Shown here piece after piece: positions 13,164 to 24,418 of a DNA stretch of 64,000 bases; within the stretch, counting starts at the first letter, position 1; the number at the start of each line of letters is the position of its first letter. This DNA comes from Euglena gracilis (lineage: Eukaryota; Euglenida; Euglenophyceae; Euglenales). The stretch is from assembly GCA_039621445.1 (NCBI GenBank), contig CP154956.1, forward strand, positions 41,192,437 to 41,256,436. The letters run 5' to 3'. The position numbers and the translations under genes were made by a program. The notes below the pieces were generated by a model, which worked only from the letters and a program-made list of their open reading frames with translations, searched no databases and was not told where the DNA came from.

Positions 13164-16100
13164 CTGAACTTGCAGCCAATCTTTTAAAAAAATGTGTCAT
13201 CTATGCATGCTCACGTGCACGTGCACTGTGTCTTCCTCCCGGCAGGCCCACCACGCCGGTATGGTGGCTGGCCTCAGGAGGGCAGCTGGAATCTTTGGGG
13301 GACTTGAAAAAAAGAACAAAAATCGCACTTTCAACATTTTTTTTGAAAAAATCGGCAAAACTGAAAACAAAAAGAAACTTACTCTTCTAGTGCCAGAGAA
13401 GCACTGGATAAATTTTTTGGTTCTGGGAGGGTCTGGACCTCCCGGGTCGGGATGGGGGAGGGGGAGGTTGGCTTCAGAACCCTACGCAAAACCAACGCTC
13501 CCTTAATACACTGGGAGGGGAGGCGTCAAAGGTTCAAACCATTGTCAAAGATAAAAGGGGGTTATGTGTCCCATCTTGGTGGTTCAACCCAGGCGATGCA
13601 AAAAAAAGAAGGGAAACAAGAAAGGGAAAGGAAAAGGAAAAAGCAAGGGAGGATGGCCCCAAACCATGAGGAGCAGGAGGGTGGGCGTCGTGCATGACGA
13701 CGAGAGCCAGCAAACGGCGAACCGTGCAAAGGGGGCCGGGACTGTACAATTGTACAAGGCTGGAACGGCTTTGTGGACGCGCAGGAGGAATTGAAGGAAG
13801 GAAAGAGGGACGGGGGGAATTGGTTGCGAGTGGCTTTGAGATAACTGTGGGAATGCTGAATGATGGGCACTTTGAACCAGAGCAGAGGTTTTTTTTTAGC
13901 ACCCAAGGAGGAGGAGGGTCCGGACCCATCCACCGCCCACTCCTCAGGGGTCCTGTGGGGGGGGAGGTGGGCTCGGGGACTATTGGGGGGCAATTTGGGA
14001 TCCAAAAGTTCATATCTTTCGATTCACGCCGAAAATTAAGGAAAACCACCTTCCCAGAGAGAGGTGGTTTCTCGGCTGGGGGGGGTGGAGTGGAGTGGGG
14101 GAAGGGTGGAGGGTAGAGGTAGCTTCCACTTTTTTTATAAAAAAACCAAACCAGTCAACGACTTTTCAAAACCAGTCACAAATTCCCCCTGGGGGGCAGG
14201 GATGTATGGGAATCTCGGAGGAGGAGGGGTGGGGAGGACCCCCCCCTTCCAAAAGGGGGGAGGGGGTAGGGGGAACCCCCCCTCCTACCTCCAGTTTTCA
14301 GTCGCCGAAAATTTCGGCCGTTTTTGGGTCAAAAATCAATTTTTCTGAAATTTCTCAAAAATGGTGGGGAATCAAAGGAAATGTCTGGAGACCTAAAGTG
14401 AAGCCCTTAAAATGCCCTTAAAATCTGAGAGTCCCTGCCTAGCCCAAATTACGACCATATTTCGACCAAATATGGCCATTTTGCCAAAATTTCATATTGA
14501 GCCTCAAGGTACACACCCGGCGCGAAGCGCCGGAACGTTTTTTTTTTGCCCCCGCAGAGGAGGAGGGGGGTGGGGGGACCCCCCCTTCCGAAACCAGGGG
14601 GCGGGGATGGGGGGGACCCCCCCACCACCTTACCCGCCCTAGGAGGGTGGGGGACCACCCCCTACCACCAACCTCATGTCTGCAGAGCTTCCCATACAAC
14701 CCTGGGGGGGGATCGGTCACGCTGGCTACTCGGGCCAAAAAGGCCAAAAAGCAGAGAATTTTGGCACACAAAAAAAAAATGCTCTGGCGCCTTTGGCACC
14801 GGGTGGCCACTTTCGGCATTTTGAAACAACCAAATCCTAATCTCACAATTTTTCTACTCCTTGGAACACTCAGGCCGTCGATTTGTAAAAATCGTTTCTG
14901 TATGGTTTGTTATGCTTCTTAAACCAAACAGCACCGAAAATCACCACAATCGCAGTGGTCCCCAAATGGCAAATTTCATTGCACTACATGGTTAAAACAT
15001 TTATATCAGGACCTCCACGACCAATTTGGGCCGGTTTTGGGCTGGTTTAATAACATTTTTTAGTGATGACAGAACTGGTGTCAGGGACACTGGGTTTGGA
15101 CAGAACCGGCGTCCGAAAACCAGTGGGGGGAATGTTGCTTCTGGCACGAAGGTGGCGGCCCAAACGCCGGTTTAACAATGGCAAAAACGGGAGCCAATGC
15201 CGATATGCAAACAGCATTAGCATAACCGCTCCGGGGGAGGGGGGGTTGGAGCCCCAAAAAACTCAGCCAGTCATTCTGACAAAAAGCCAGCCAGTCTACC
15301 CCCCCCCCACCGAGGGTGGGGTCGGGTCAGAGGTTTTTTTTAGGGCCCGGGGGAAGAGGGTCCGGACCCACCCACCTCCTGGAGGGGAGAGGGCTCGGCG
15401 GGTCCCACTTTTTGGGGGTCCCACTTTTAAGGGGTCAATTTTGGGGTCAATTTTTTTTCGACGCTTGGCGCCGAAAATAGAAGAACACCCCACCTCTGGC
15501 GGGGTACCCACCTGGCCCGACCCCCCGGGGGGGGGGGTCAGCCGGGACCCACCCACCCATCCCCTCCCCCCGGTCACGAAACAAAAACATCTCTGGGTTG
15601 GGCACACCTTAAGCAATGGCATGGGCTGGACTCCACCCATCAAGGTTCATACCCTCCAAGATTTTTTGGTATCCTATGACTTTTGTGCAGTTTGCAAATG
15701 AAAAACTCGTTACTGCGTCGCCGCCCTTTGGGTGGCAACTGTGATCACTTCTGAACACTTGAATTTTTCGTGGGCGAAAATCAATATTTCTCATTCTTAG
15801 AAAACCCAAACATAAAATTCATTTGGAACTTGAATCGCTGCCAAACATCTCTTGCCCGTCCAGAGGGATAATGGAAAAACCAACCCTGGCAAAATGTTGG
15901 TGTGACATCTGATGTCCAATTCTTTCGTGAGTCATCCAACGGAAGGCCAACGTGTGCCAAGGAACAACCACTCAAATGACTCCTGCACGAGGGGGAATGT
16001 TGGGCTGTGGCAGTGAGTGAAGTGGCTTGCTATGGGTAAGCGGGTGAGGGCTGCCACCCCAAAATAAAATGCAGAGGAGTCCCTGGGAAGTTCTGAGGAA

Positions 16101-16689
16101 AGAAGCGATCGGGCGATGAAAAGGACTCAGACATAGTCCACGATGGCCTGTTTCCGAACCCCCATGCCCAGGCAGGCCAAGGGGTTGCCGAGCCGCTCTG
16201 GCATCCAGCCAAATCAGGTCGATCGAATGGCTATCCAGCCTCAATTTCCAAGCGGAGGTCTAACCTTTAGAAATACGGCAAACGTCGACCAAGACAGACT
16301 CAGTCAAACTGAGAGGTGGAAAAGACAGGCTGAAACTTTTTTTTGCTTTGTCCATTCCCTTGTCCCCCGTGTCCGGCCCTTGTGATGCCCCCCCCCCCCT
16401 CCGGTGGCGCCGACGCCGAACACTAAGCCCCCGGGGCTACTTTTTATGGTCTGCGGAAAACTCTGAGGGGGGGGGTACCTTTTACACCCTTTGTCTTGCC
16501 GCCTGGCCGGGTGAGCAACTCTCTGTGATGTCCGGGGCCGACGCATTTATGTGGTGGATAGTGGTATCAGAATCACCTATCGGTGTCCACCATTTTTCAG
16601 ATTTTTTTCGTCAAATTCGCCGGGGGGGGGGGGGGGGGGGGGGTGGCGGGGGGGGGGGGGGGGGGGGGGGGGTGGGGGGGGGGGGGGGG

Positions 16690-16726
<37 letters not shown>

Positions 16727-19700
16727 GGGGGGGGGGGCATTGTGGGGGGCGGGGCGGGGTGCGTCGAATCTTTCGTCGTGCCCCCCTTCTCTCTCCCCCC
16801 CCCCCCCGCCCCCACCCCCTCCGTCCCCCCCACGCCCAGTCACGCCCAGTCACGCCTGGTCACGCCCAGTCACTCCGAGACATGCCTGGTCACACCCAGC
16901 CATTTCACAGGTGTTTGGACCCAGGCACGACGGCCTGCACGTCTTTCCGTCCTCCGCGTCGTACGCGTTTTCCAACACCTGGAGGCAGGGGGGGGGGCAG
17001 CCCCCGCCCGCTCCGCCGGCGACCCGGGCCCGTGGTGTCACTCGCATGAAGTCACCCAGTCGCCGGTCACACCCGCACAGCCAGCGACACGCCCATGACG
17101 CCCAGCACTGTTCACCCTAGCCTATGCACTTCGTGTTTGGACCAACGACACCTGGATGGAACAGGGGGGGGGGGGGGGCACCACACCCACGCAAACACTC
17201 GCCGTAGCCCCACACAGGTGCCCCACAATGACAACGTCGATGCAACGACGTTTCAGGTGATTAATGAGGTGGTCGTTAAAAAACTCGACGAGCCCCCCCC
17301 AAAAAAAACCTGGCCATTTGGTTTCTTTTTGGAGTGGTTGTTCAACAGATCAAAAGGTCTGACTTTTCAGAATCCAGTTTTGTGGATTTGGACTGGCATT
17401 TCACCCCTTAATCTGCAAAACAATAATTAGACAAATGAAGGAAAATGTGCATGGACATGACAAAACAACCAGCACAATTGAATAGGAATGCCATATCAAC
17501 AACACGTGCACATCGGTCTGCAGACATGCCAGCAGCATGAAAATGACCATCCAGATGACGGAATGCGGCAATATCTGGTAACTTACATTCCAGTCCATTG
17601 TATTTCATTACTGCGAAACAGCTCCCTCTGCATTATGTTACTTCACCGTTGTGGAGAGGGAGCATACCCGAATGCCGAGGCCCATCCGGTAGCATGCTTC
17701 AAGTGTGGTCAGGGTTCTTGTTGGAACTTTAAACCCCCAAAGGGAGGTCCAGATCAGTCCGGTCAGGGTCCACCCCCCCCACCACCACTGACCGGGTAAG
17801 GGATTCACCTCCTTTTTGTTTGGGCCCAAAACGGGCTCCACAGAAATGGTTACCCTCCATACCTGGTGGGTGATCTGCTCTTCGGGTTCGTTGGAAAAAC
17901 CCTGAGTGTGGCATCCCTGCCCATCGGAGGGGCGCTCGGGGAGACGGAGCGGTTGCGGACCGCCCATGGCACCTCCAGCGGGTGGTCGTGGGGCCGGCGC
18001 CACACGACGGCAGACACATCAAGGGGTGTGTCTGCCGAGGGAGGGCCGTTTTCCAGAAACAAAAGCCAGGCAGCCCCCCTCCCTTCTGGCAGCAACGGGG
18101 GTGGGGGTGGGAATAGGCTTCAGCCATGGCGTGGCCGGTACGCTCCGCGGCCCCGCACTGGCCCTGTCAACAAATCTGTCTTGGCGGCCAGCGGGCGACC
18201 CGTAACATGGGGAGGGAAAAGCCTGGGGGTCATCCCCACGGGCGCGTTAGTGAGCACTGTTGCTGGGATGAATACAGTGTGACGAATGCAGAAAAGCGAT
18301 GCCAAGCGACCAAGAAAAAAATCTTTTCAAAAATGTTTTGGCTAACATCGGGGAATCTTGAATGTGTCCTTGGAAGGATATGGAAGCGGAAATGCGATTA
18401 GGAAGTTGGCAAACAATCACATCAAACATGCATCAAATACATTTTGCGTGTTTGCTGAAAGACAAGAAGGGGGTAACGGCTCAACTACTGCCTGCTGGAA
18501 GGGATTTCCTTTGCCGCATACATACTCATATTTTTACGATAAATTTGGGGTCTTTGGGGTTTGTACAGTCCTGCGTTGGGTGGGCATGGCAGTCGACCCG
18601 TCTCCCGCAATGGGGTTCTGTTCCAAACCGCGGGGGGGGGGGGGTCGCCCGGGCAGGGGACACCCAACTCTCCTGCCGGCCCTGGGGCTCCACCGTCATC
18701 GGGCGGACGGCGTGGGGCGGTGGCGTCGGGTGGACGGGCAGGGCGGCGGGAGGCCGCAGGGGGCTGTCGGGGCTGGCTTGGGGCGGCCGAGGCGGCGGCG
18801 GCGGAGGGGGCCCTATGCAGAACGGGGGTTGTGCGGAAAGACAGCAGGACGAAGCGCAGCGCACACACACCCACACCCACACCCACACACCCACCCACCC
18901 GCCCACCCACGCACACACGCACACACACACACACACACACACGGACACACACACACACATGCGCAACACACCACACCCACCCACCCACCGACCCACCCAC
19001 ACGCACGCATGCACGCACGCACGCACACCACACAATACCCACCCACCCAGCCACCCACTCACGAACACACACACAAATGCACACACAACAGCACACCACA
19101 TCACAACACACACACACACAAATGGACTTGTACAATATACCCTGTGTCAATGGAAGCCGCCCTGGCTGGGAAAGAGGGGCGACAGGCTGGACAGGAACGT
19201 AGTGCTGCCGTCCTGGGATAGCTTGTGAGGACCCACCCATTGGTCGGCGGTCATCCCCCTCCACGGGGAAAGCGGTCTCCCACGGCAACCCTCGGAGACC
19301 CGTCCGCCCACCATGCGATGAAAAGAATGCACGGACGTTGGCCAAAAATTGATGTTTTCCAAGGTTCTGTGCAAGGTTCTTGGCACTGTGCAATTCACAT
19401 TTACTTAATGCAAGAAGGTAGACAAACACACTCTGACCGACAGCAGACTCGAGCCTGAAAAATGCTTTACAGATTTTCACTTATCACAAAGAAAAATGAT
19501 CAGAAAATTTGGATTTGTCAATGATGGGACAATTCAACATTTCAGGGGAAATGGTGATAATTTTTCTCTTCTGTTATGAAGGTTTTTGAGAAGAAAAACA
19601 TCTCAAAATTTCAAAAAAATGACCAAAATGGTTTTTTTTGGTATTCTTTTGGTATTTCCAAACAAAACAGACCTCGAAAATTGACCATACATCACAACCC

Positions 19701-22700
19701 CATTTTTTGTGTGTGAAATTTAAACACCCCTGAAAGCGTCTCCCCCAAAGGGAAAAGAACAGCCCGGGTGAAAAATGACGGGAAAATGATGGGAAGATCT
19801 TGGGTGGATTCCCATCATTTCCATTTCCAATCACTTTGTTCGGACTGCAAAATGAACAGAATGCCCTGAGTAATGGTATTTTGATCTGGCCACCCCTCCA
19901 GCCATTCATTTCACACTCTTCAAGGCAAAATATCTGACTTCAACTCTTGTGGTACAGAGCGGGAAAGCGCTGGTGGCTTGAAAAAAAAACAAGGATTTGT
20001 GGAGACTTGGAGGCATCCCAGACCCCCCATTGAGAGCCACCCCACTCCAAAACATGGGGGGGGTGGACCTCCCGTCCAAAACCAATGCTCACACAGTATG
20101 CTTCAATAAAAAAATCAATAAAATAATAATAAACAACAAATTCCTCCGGTGGGAGGGGTTCCGGCTGCCGCCATCCGGGCCTCGTACTCTGTCGTCTTCG
20201 CCACCAGGAGGTTGAACTGCTGGGATAGTTCCTCGAAGTCGGCCTGAGCTTGGTGCAGCGCCTCCTCCAGCTGGTCACGCTGTTGCCGCAGTTGCTCCTG
20301 GTGAGTTGCGAGTATGAGCATTATGTAAATTTCACCTATCAATATTGCGCGCATCTGTCATATGCTGTTCTGTGTCTCTTTTGCATAATTTGTGTGTGTG
20401 TATATATGTGTATGTGTGCGCATCTGTTGTGAGGGTGTGTGCTGGCCAGGGTGGGGGGGAAGGCTGCCTTTAAAAGTAGGAATGTTTGGATCGTGCTGGG
20501 AAACGAGAATGTCCCTCAACCCATTATACACCACACTGTTCTGGACCACCCATTTCGTTCTGGCCACCATGCGGCTTTGGTCGCCTCCGCACCAGGGTTC
20601 GATATAAGGACAGGTGGGGGGGGGTGGTCCGGACCCCCCCCCCTGCGGGCTAGGGGGGGTGGGGGGACACCCCCCCACCTAAACCATGTACGCCTCCTTA
20701 TATCAAACCCTGCTCCGCCCGCATTCGATGGACAGGACCAGGGGAGGGGCCCACCTTGTCGTCCCGCAACTGTCGGAGCTCCCGCTCCGCCTTGTGCTGC
20801 TCCGCGGCCAGGTCCTTCTCCAGCCGCGTCCGGTCGTGCTGCCACCCCTCGCCCTGCCGCCAGGGCCGCTGTCAGCGCTGTGAGGCTGGCACGAACGACA
20901 CCGGTCCCCCCAGTGTGCTGTCTGGACGCTTGGACAGGTGGGGGGAGTTTGCAGGAGGCGGTGGGGGGGGGGGGCTGTCTCCCGGTGGGTCGTGTGTACC
21001 TTCTGTGAGGCCCGGGGACAAACGATATTGTCCGGCGGCGGGAACCTTCACGGGGATGGGTGCTCCCTCTGTTCCTTTTTTAGGCCATTTTTTGTGGGCC
21101 TCCCCTCGCTGGATACTGCACCCAATCCGAAACGGACCAGCCCGCCCTTCTCTAAACCCCCCTGTGTGCACTGTGGCTGTTTTTTTTTTGGTGCCTTTTA
21201 TCCCTTCTTCTGGCCTGGCGCTGTTGTTCTCTAAACCCCCCCCCCCGGCCGCATGGGGGGGGGCAGCCACGGGGTGGATTTTGGTCCCCAGCCGCGGGAC
21301 ACCCTCCGCAGCACGGCACGGCGTGGGCCGCGGCCCAGGCCCCTCCCGCCCCCCTCCCTGGCCCCCTCTCGCTCGCGGCGGGGCAGCGGCCTGGCCGGAT
21401 CCGCTGCTGGGTCAGCGCGGTCTGGGCGGCCTCCAGCTGCTCCCGGGCCTCCGCCAGGTCCCGCCGCAGGTCCTCCACCTCGTACGAGTACGGCGACCTG
21501 CCGGGCCGGGCCGGCACCGCAAACGAGGGAGCAGCTCAGGGACGGGGTAACGACCCCATTGGTCACTTGATGGGGGGGGGGGGCAGTACCTCTTCAGCTC
21601 CTCCTTCAGGCTGGCGATCTCCCCGCGGGCCACCCGCAGCTGCTCCTGCAACTGCTGGATGTCCCGCTGGCACTCTCGGCCTGGCCGGTCCCGACCTGCC
21701 GCAACACCCAAACCAGTGTTGTACCGGAAGGCCTGGCGGAGGGGTTGGACCCCCCACCCCACTCACCAGGAGGGGGGGGGTCGACCCCCCACCACCCATA
21801 GGGTTTCGGGGATTCCCGGCCAGCCTGGTAGGGGGCTCATGGTTGCTGCTCAAATGCCCAGTGCAGACATGATGATCTGGTGCTGCATCGAAATTTGCAC
21901 GCTTACATACAGATACACACACACACACACAAGGCCTGGGAGTTACACTTGCACACACGCACACAAGCACACCGCGCGCACACACCCACACCGCACATGC
22001 GCGCACACACACGCGCGCGCACACCCACCCCACACCCACACCAACCCACCCACCCACCCACCCACCCGCCCACCCCCCCCCACCCACCCACCCACCCACC
22101 CCCCCACCCACCCACCCACCCACCCACCCACCCACCCACCCACACACACACACACACCAGGACTCGTGGTCTCCACCTCTCGCAGCCGAGCCAACAAATG
22201 GTCTCGGTCCGCAGTGAGCTGGGCCACCTGCCTCCGCAGCTCCGTGTTCTCCGCAGTCCACTGCCCCGCGCCGCCCGCCCAAAGGGGGGCCGCCGCCGCC
22301 AGGGCCGGGTCCAGCCGCTGGTCCTCGTGGGCGGCGATCCCCTCCTCCTCCGGCCGCCCGAAGGCGACCTGTGCAAAAGTGTTCGGTTTGGGTTCGGTCC
22401 CTCCTCCCGAGCGGGGGGGGGGGGGACTGTGAGCGGGGACACCGTTGCCGGGGGCCGGGGGCTGACATCGCAACTCTTGGGGGTGGGCTGCCGGGGGAGG
22501 GGGGGGGTGGTCCCGACCAGTGCCACAGACAACCAATACCCCTGGCTCAAGGCTGTGGTGGAAGGAAAGGAGCCCTTTCAGGGTCCGAATGCGCATAATG
22601 TACACTGACCACTAAATACTCCACCTTCAACGAGGGCATGAGTGCGGAAGCCACGGGAAACACCCGAGCCAGGTGGGAACGGCTGATTCTGTTGACTTCC

Positions 22701-22868
22701 TGTCACAGGGTAAAAGTGATGCTGCTTGCGGCGGTAAACCATACACTTGGGGGAGGAACATCCGGTTACCACACCTGGTACGGCTCTCGGTTCCAGTCCG
22801 GGTTCTCCAGCTTAAAGGCTCCACTGTACGGCGCCGGCCCGTTCAGTATTGCCGGCTGGGCCAGCCGT
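5464..22868 (-). CDS. Multi-exon coiled-coil protein with C-terminal FSLNNRRLW domain
   Basis: Exons read right to left: 22868-22775, 22368-22165, 21675-21590, 21497-21397, 20855-20755, 20297-20171, 16980-16941, 12419-12293, 11145-11074, 10639-10551, 9700-~9653, ~8264-8166, 7917-7831, 7695-7651, 5634-5464 (TGA at 5466-5464). Nine central exons are nearly continuous heptad-type coiled coil rich in E, Q, R, K and L, for example EQLRQQRDQLEEAL and QERLRNYELCRQRVEEKR. The last four encode a compact domain with RPRFSCGR, LPTITV, FSLNNRRLWLFKQ, CEAEGLL and CSRTAKFM, which I recall as a conserved C-terminal domain of unnamed protist proteins. Introns mix GT-AG (e.g. 21498-21589, 20298-20754, 10640-11073, 7918-8165) with helix-type (20856-21396, 9701-10550, 5635-7650). 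The 16980, 12419 and 8264 junctions are least certain. The true 5' end was not found. Role unknown; a structural or cytoskeletal scaffold is inference. Confidence 0.7.
6379..6476. repeat. Compound (CT)n/(GT)n microsatellite
   Basis: A run of CT dinucleotides passes directly into GT dinucleotides. It sits in the large intron between the last two exons of the coiled-coil gene. Confidence 0.9.
7651..8264 (-). CDS. Exons of the conserved C-terminal domain (FSCGR ... FSLNNRRLW ... CEAEGLL)
   Basis: Three exons of the coiled-coil gene: about 8264-8166, 7917-7831 and 7695-7651. They join through GT-AG introns in phase 0 (CAG/gtgtgg to cag/GCG; CAG/gtggcc to cag/TGC). The product runs KIRPRFSCGR, then TLQELRDGKLQ, AADLPTITVLQEG, LFSLNNRRLWLFKQ and CEAEGLLVDGKVQARV. 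Exon 5634-5464 completes it with YTEAKCSRTAKFM and a basic, Pro/Arg-rich tail. I recall the pattern as a small domain in many protist proteins but cannot name it. Confidence 0.65.
9780..10092. mobile_element. CAGG-type TIR element inside a coiled-coil gene intron
   Basis: The termini are CAGGGCGGTCCTTAA and TTAAGGACCGCCCTG, a near-perfect inverted pair of about 15 bp. The flanking octamers GGGCTCAC and GCACTCAC agree at 6 of 8 positions. The element lies wholly within intron 9701-10550, next to a (GTGC)n tract. Confidence 0.7.
10331..10498. repeat. (GTGC)n/(GT)n microsatellite
   Basis: Tandem gtgc units are interspersed with gt dinucleotides and followed by a poly-C run. The tract is in intron 9701-10550 of the coiled-coil gene. 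Confidence 0.95.
10751..10868. repeat. (GT)n microsatellite
   Basis: A long gt array with a few gc dinucleotides at its edges, in the conventional intron 10640-11073 of the coiled-coil gene. Confidence 0.95.
12950..13163. repeat. Compound trinucleotide repeat (GAC/CAC/CAG/CAA)n
   Basis: Consecutive runs of gac, aac, cac and cag end in a long caa array. It lies in the intron between exons 16980-16941 and 12419-12293 of the coiled-coil gene. Open frames across it are homopolymeric Leu, Val or Gln and are not genes. Confidence 0.95.
14206..14705. mobile_element. Probable diverged TIR element
   Basis: The left end, gcagggatgtatgggaat, is an imperfect inverse of the right end, cttcccatacaaccctgg. 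Both resemble the termini of the elements at 43989 and 60339. The interior holds G/C runs and a cggcgcgaagcgccgg palindrome. Flanking G-runs make a target duplication unreadable, so the limits are approximate. Confidence 0.5.
16621..16740. repeat. Poly-G tract with sparse T interruptions
   Basis: About 120 nt is almost entirely G on the plus strand (C-rich in the sense of the surrounding gene). It lies in the intron downstream of exon 16980-16941. It is prone to sequencing error. Confidence 0.95.
18863..19120. repeat. (CA)n/(CCCA)n microsatellite
   Basis: Interleaved ca, ccca and cgca units inside the long intron between exons 20297-20171 and 16980-16941 of the coiled-coil gene. Confidence 0.95.
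21911..22158. repeat. (CA)n/(CCCA)n microsatellite
   Basis: The array begins within about 10 nt of the exon ending at 22165. In the sense strand it is a (GT)n/(GTGG)n tract directly after the donor of that coiled-coil intron. Confidence 0.95.
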
Positions 22869-24418
22869 CTGCAGTATATTGCCCTGGCCCTCAACCCCCC
22901 CCCTCTTGTAACAACAACCCCCTGTGACCTCCATCCAAGCCCGAGATAAAAAAAAAAGCATAATAGAACAATGATTGCACGCAAGAATACAAAAATGTGC
23001 AAAGCAGAAAAAAATGGAGATTACACACAAAAATAAGCGTTCTGGATTATGCAAAAATATCCAACCAACATTTCTCCATGCTTTTGTGGTGCCCTTCACT
23101 CATCATCCATTGGTAGTCGAGCACTCCACGATTTTTTTTAACCAGAATCCGAGAAAATGCTCGCGAGAGGGTGGTTCGTCTTGGCCTTTCTAATCTATGT
23201 GGGGTGAATGAACTGTGATGAGGCAAGTCCCTGATCTGGAACCAAATAACAGAAGAATGTGGATGAGGGAGGTTTAAACCGGAAACAGAGGGCTGCGCTC
23301 CCCAAGCTGGGGGTAATGCCACCGCTCACTGACGGAGCATAGGTCTCGCGAGGGCCGGAGTGAAACCCAAATGGACTGCAGACTGAACCTGAACTAGTCA
23401 CCACCACCATGGCTATGTTCATGTTGACCACACAGATTTGACGCATGCATATTGCGTGTATTTGTGAATACCTGCCAGGCAGAAACTCTGGTTAAGAATA
23501 CCAAAATACATCATTTCAGGTTTTGGATGGAGGACAACCTACAATCAGCCGCTTTGATAAACTTATTAAAAACTGAAAATAATCCAACAAATTGGGTTTC
23601 CAACAAAAAAGGAAACATGCCGACCTGGAATCTCATGGAACCTTGTATCTCACAAAACACCCGAATACCCCACCTGGAGGCCATTGAAATGGTGAGACTC
23701 CACATGTTGGGTTCCTGGTGGGCGTTCCATGCCACACGATCCCCATGAGCGGGCGGGGCGTACAGGTTGGTGGGGGCAGGCATCAGGAACCAAAGCGGCT
23801 GGGAGGGTGTTGCCCAAAGGAGATAAGAGCAGCCTGGAAAGAAGGAAAAAAACGTGTGTGGGAATGCTGTGGTGAATGTTGTTTCTTCGGGGGGGGGGTT
23901 GCCAAGCGTGTGACTGTTTGGCCGAGAGTGTGATGACGTTCGTTGTGGGGAGTGATGCCATATCGCCAATACAACCAATCCAGAAAACCATTGCAGCATC
24001 CAAATACTGAAATTCTGTAAAACGCAAACTCCGCCAAAAAGTGAAAACAGATGACTGGTGACAGAATTTGCAAAAAAAAATCAATATGAAACAATGACTC
24101 AACAGAGATGCAACCAAAAATTGAAAAAAACTGTTGTTGGTTAGATTTGCAATTTTTGAAAATACTGGGAAATTTCTTGGAAATCGAACAATCTGGGGCT
24201 GCATTTGGCTTGACCTCAACGTGTCCCTCCGCACAACAAGGGGAGCAAACGTCGCACTCTCCCAAACAGCCAATCGTGAAACAAAGACCCGAGCCTGAAC
24301 CGCAGGGAGGGCCGAAGCACAGTCTCATATGTATGTCCAGGCGGCGGTGCTACGGCACGGCCGCCTGGTCGGACGGCGCGTCAGGTGATGGCGGTCACAG
24401 AGGTGGTGGGGAGGGGGG
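22869..24418. other. Region between the coiled-coil gene and MsrB
   Basis: No gene is assigned. An exon-like minus-strand stretch at about 23420-23280 (reading GPRETYAPSVSGG) could be a further 5' exon of the coiled-coil gene, but I could not place its splice borders. The rest is A/T-rich with no family signature. Confidence 0.4.

Noticed and set aside
12882-13200. Poly-Leu/Val open frames resembling membrane segments
   Set aside because: Product of the CAA/CAG/CAC trinucleotide array, not of a coding exon.
16577-17120. Long open frames encoding poly-Gly or poly-Pro
   Set aside because: They are translations of a poly-G/C tract in all frames and both strands; no family signature, and the tract lies in an intron.
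17866-18282. Plus-strand ORF beginning MGDLLFGFVGKTLS as a gene
   Set aside because: No family resemblance, contains no splice context, and overlaps GC-rich intron sequence; kept only as an unassigned island.
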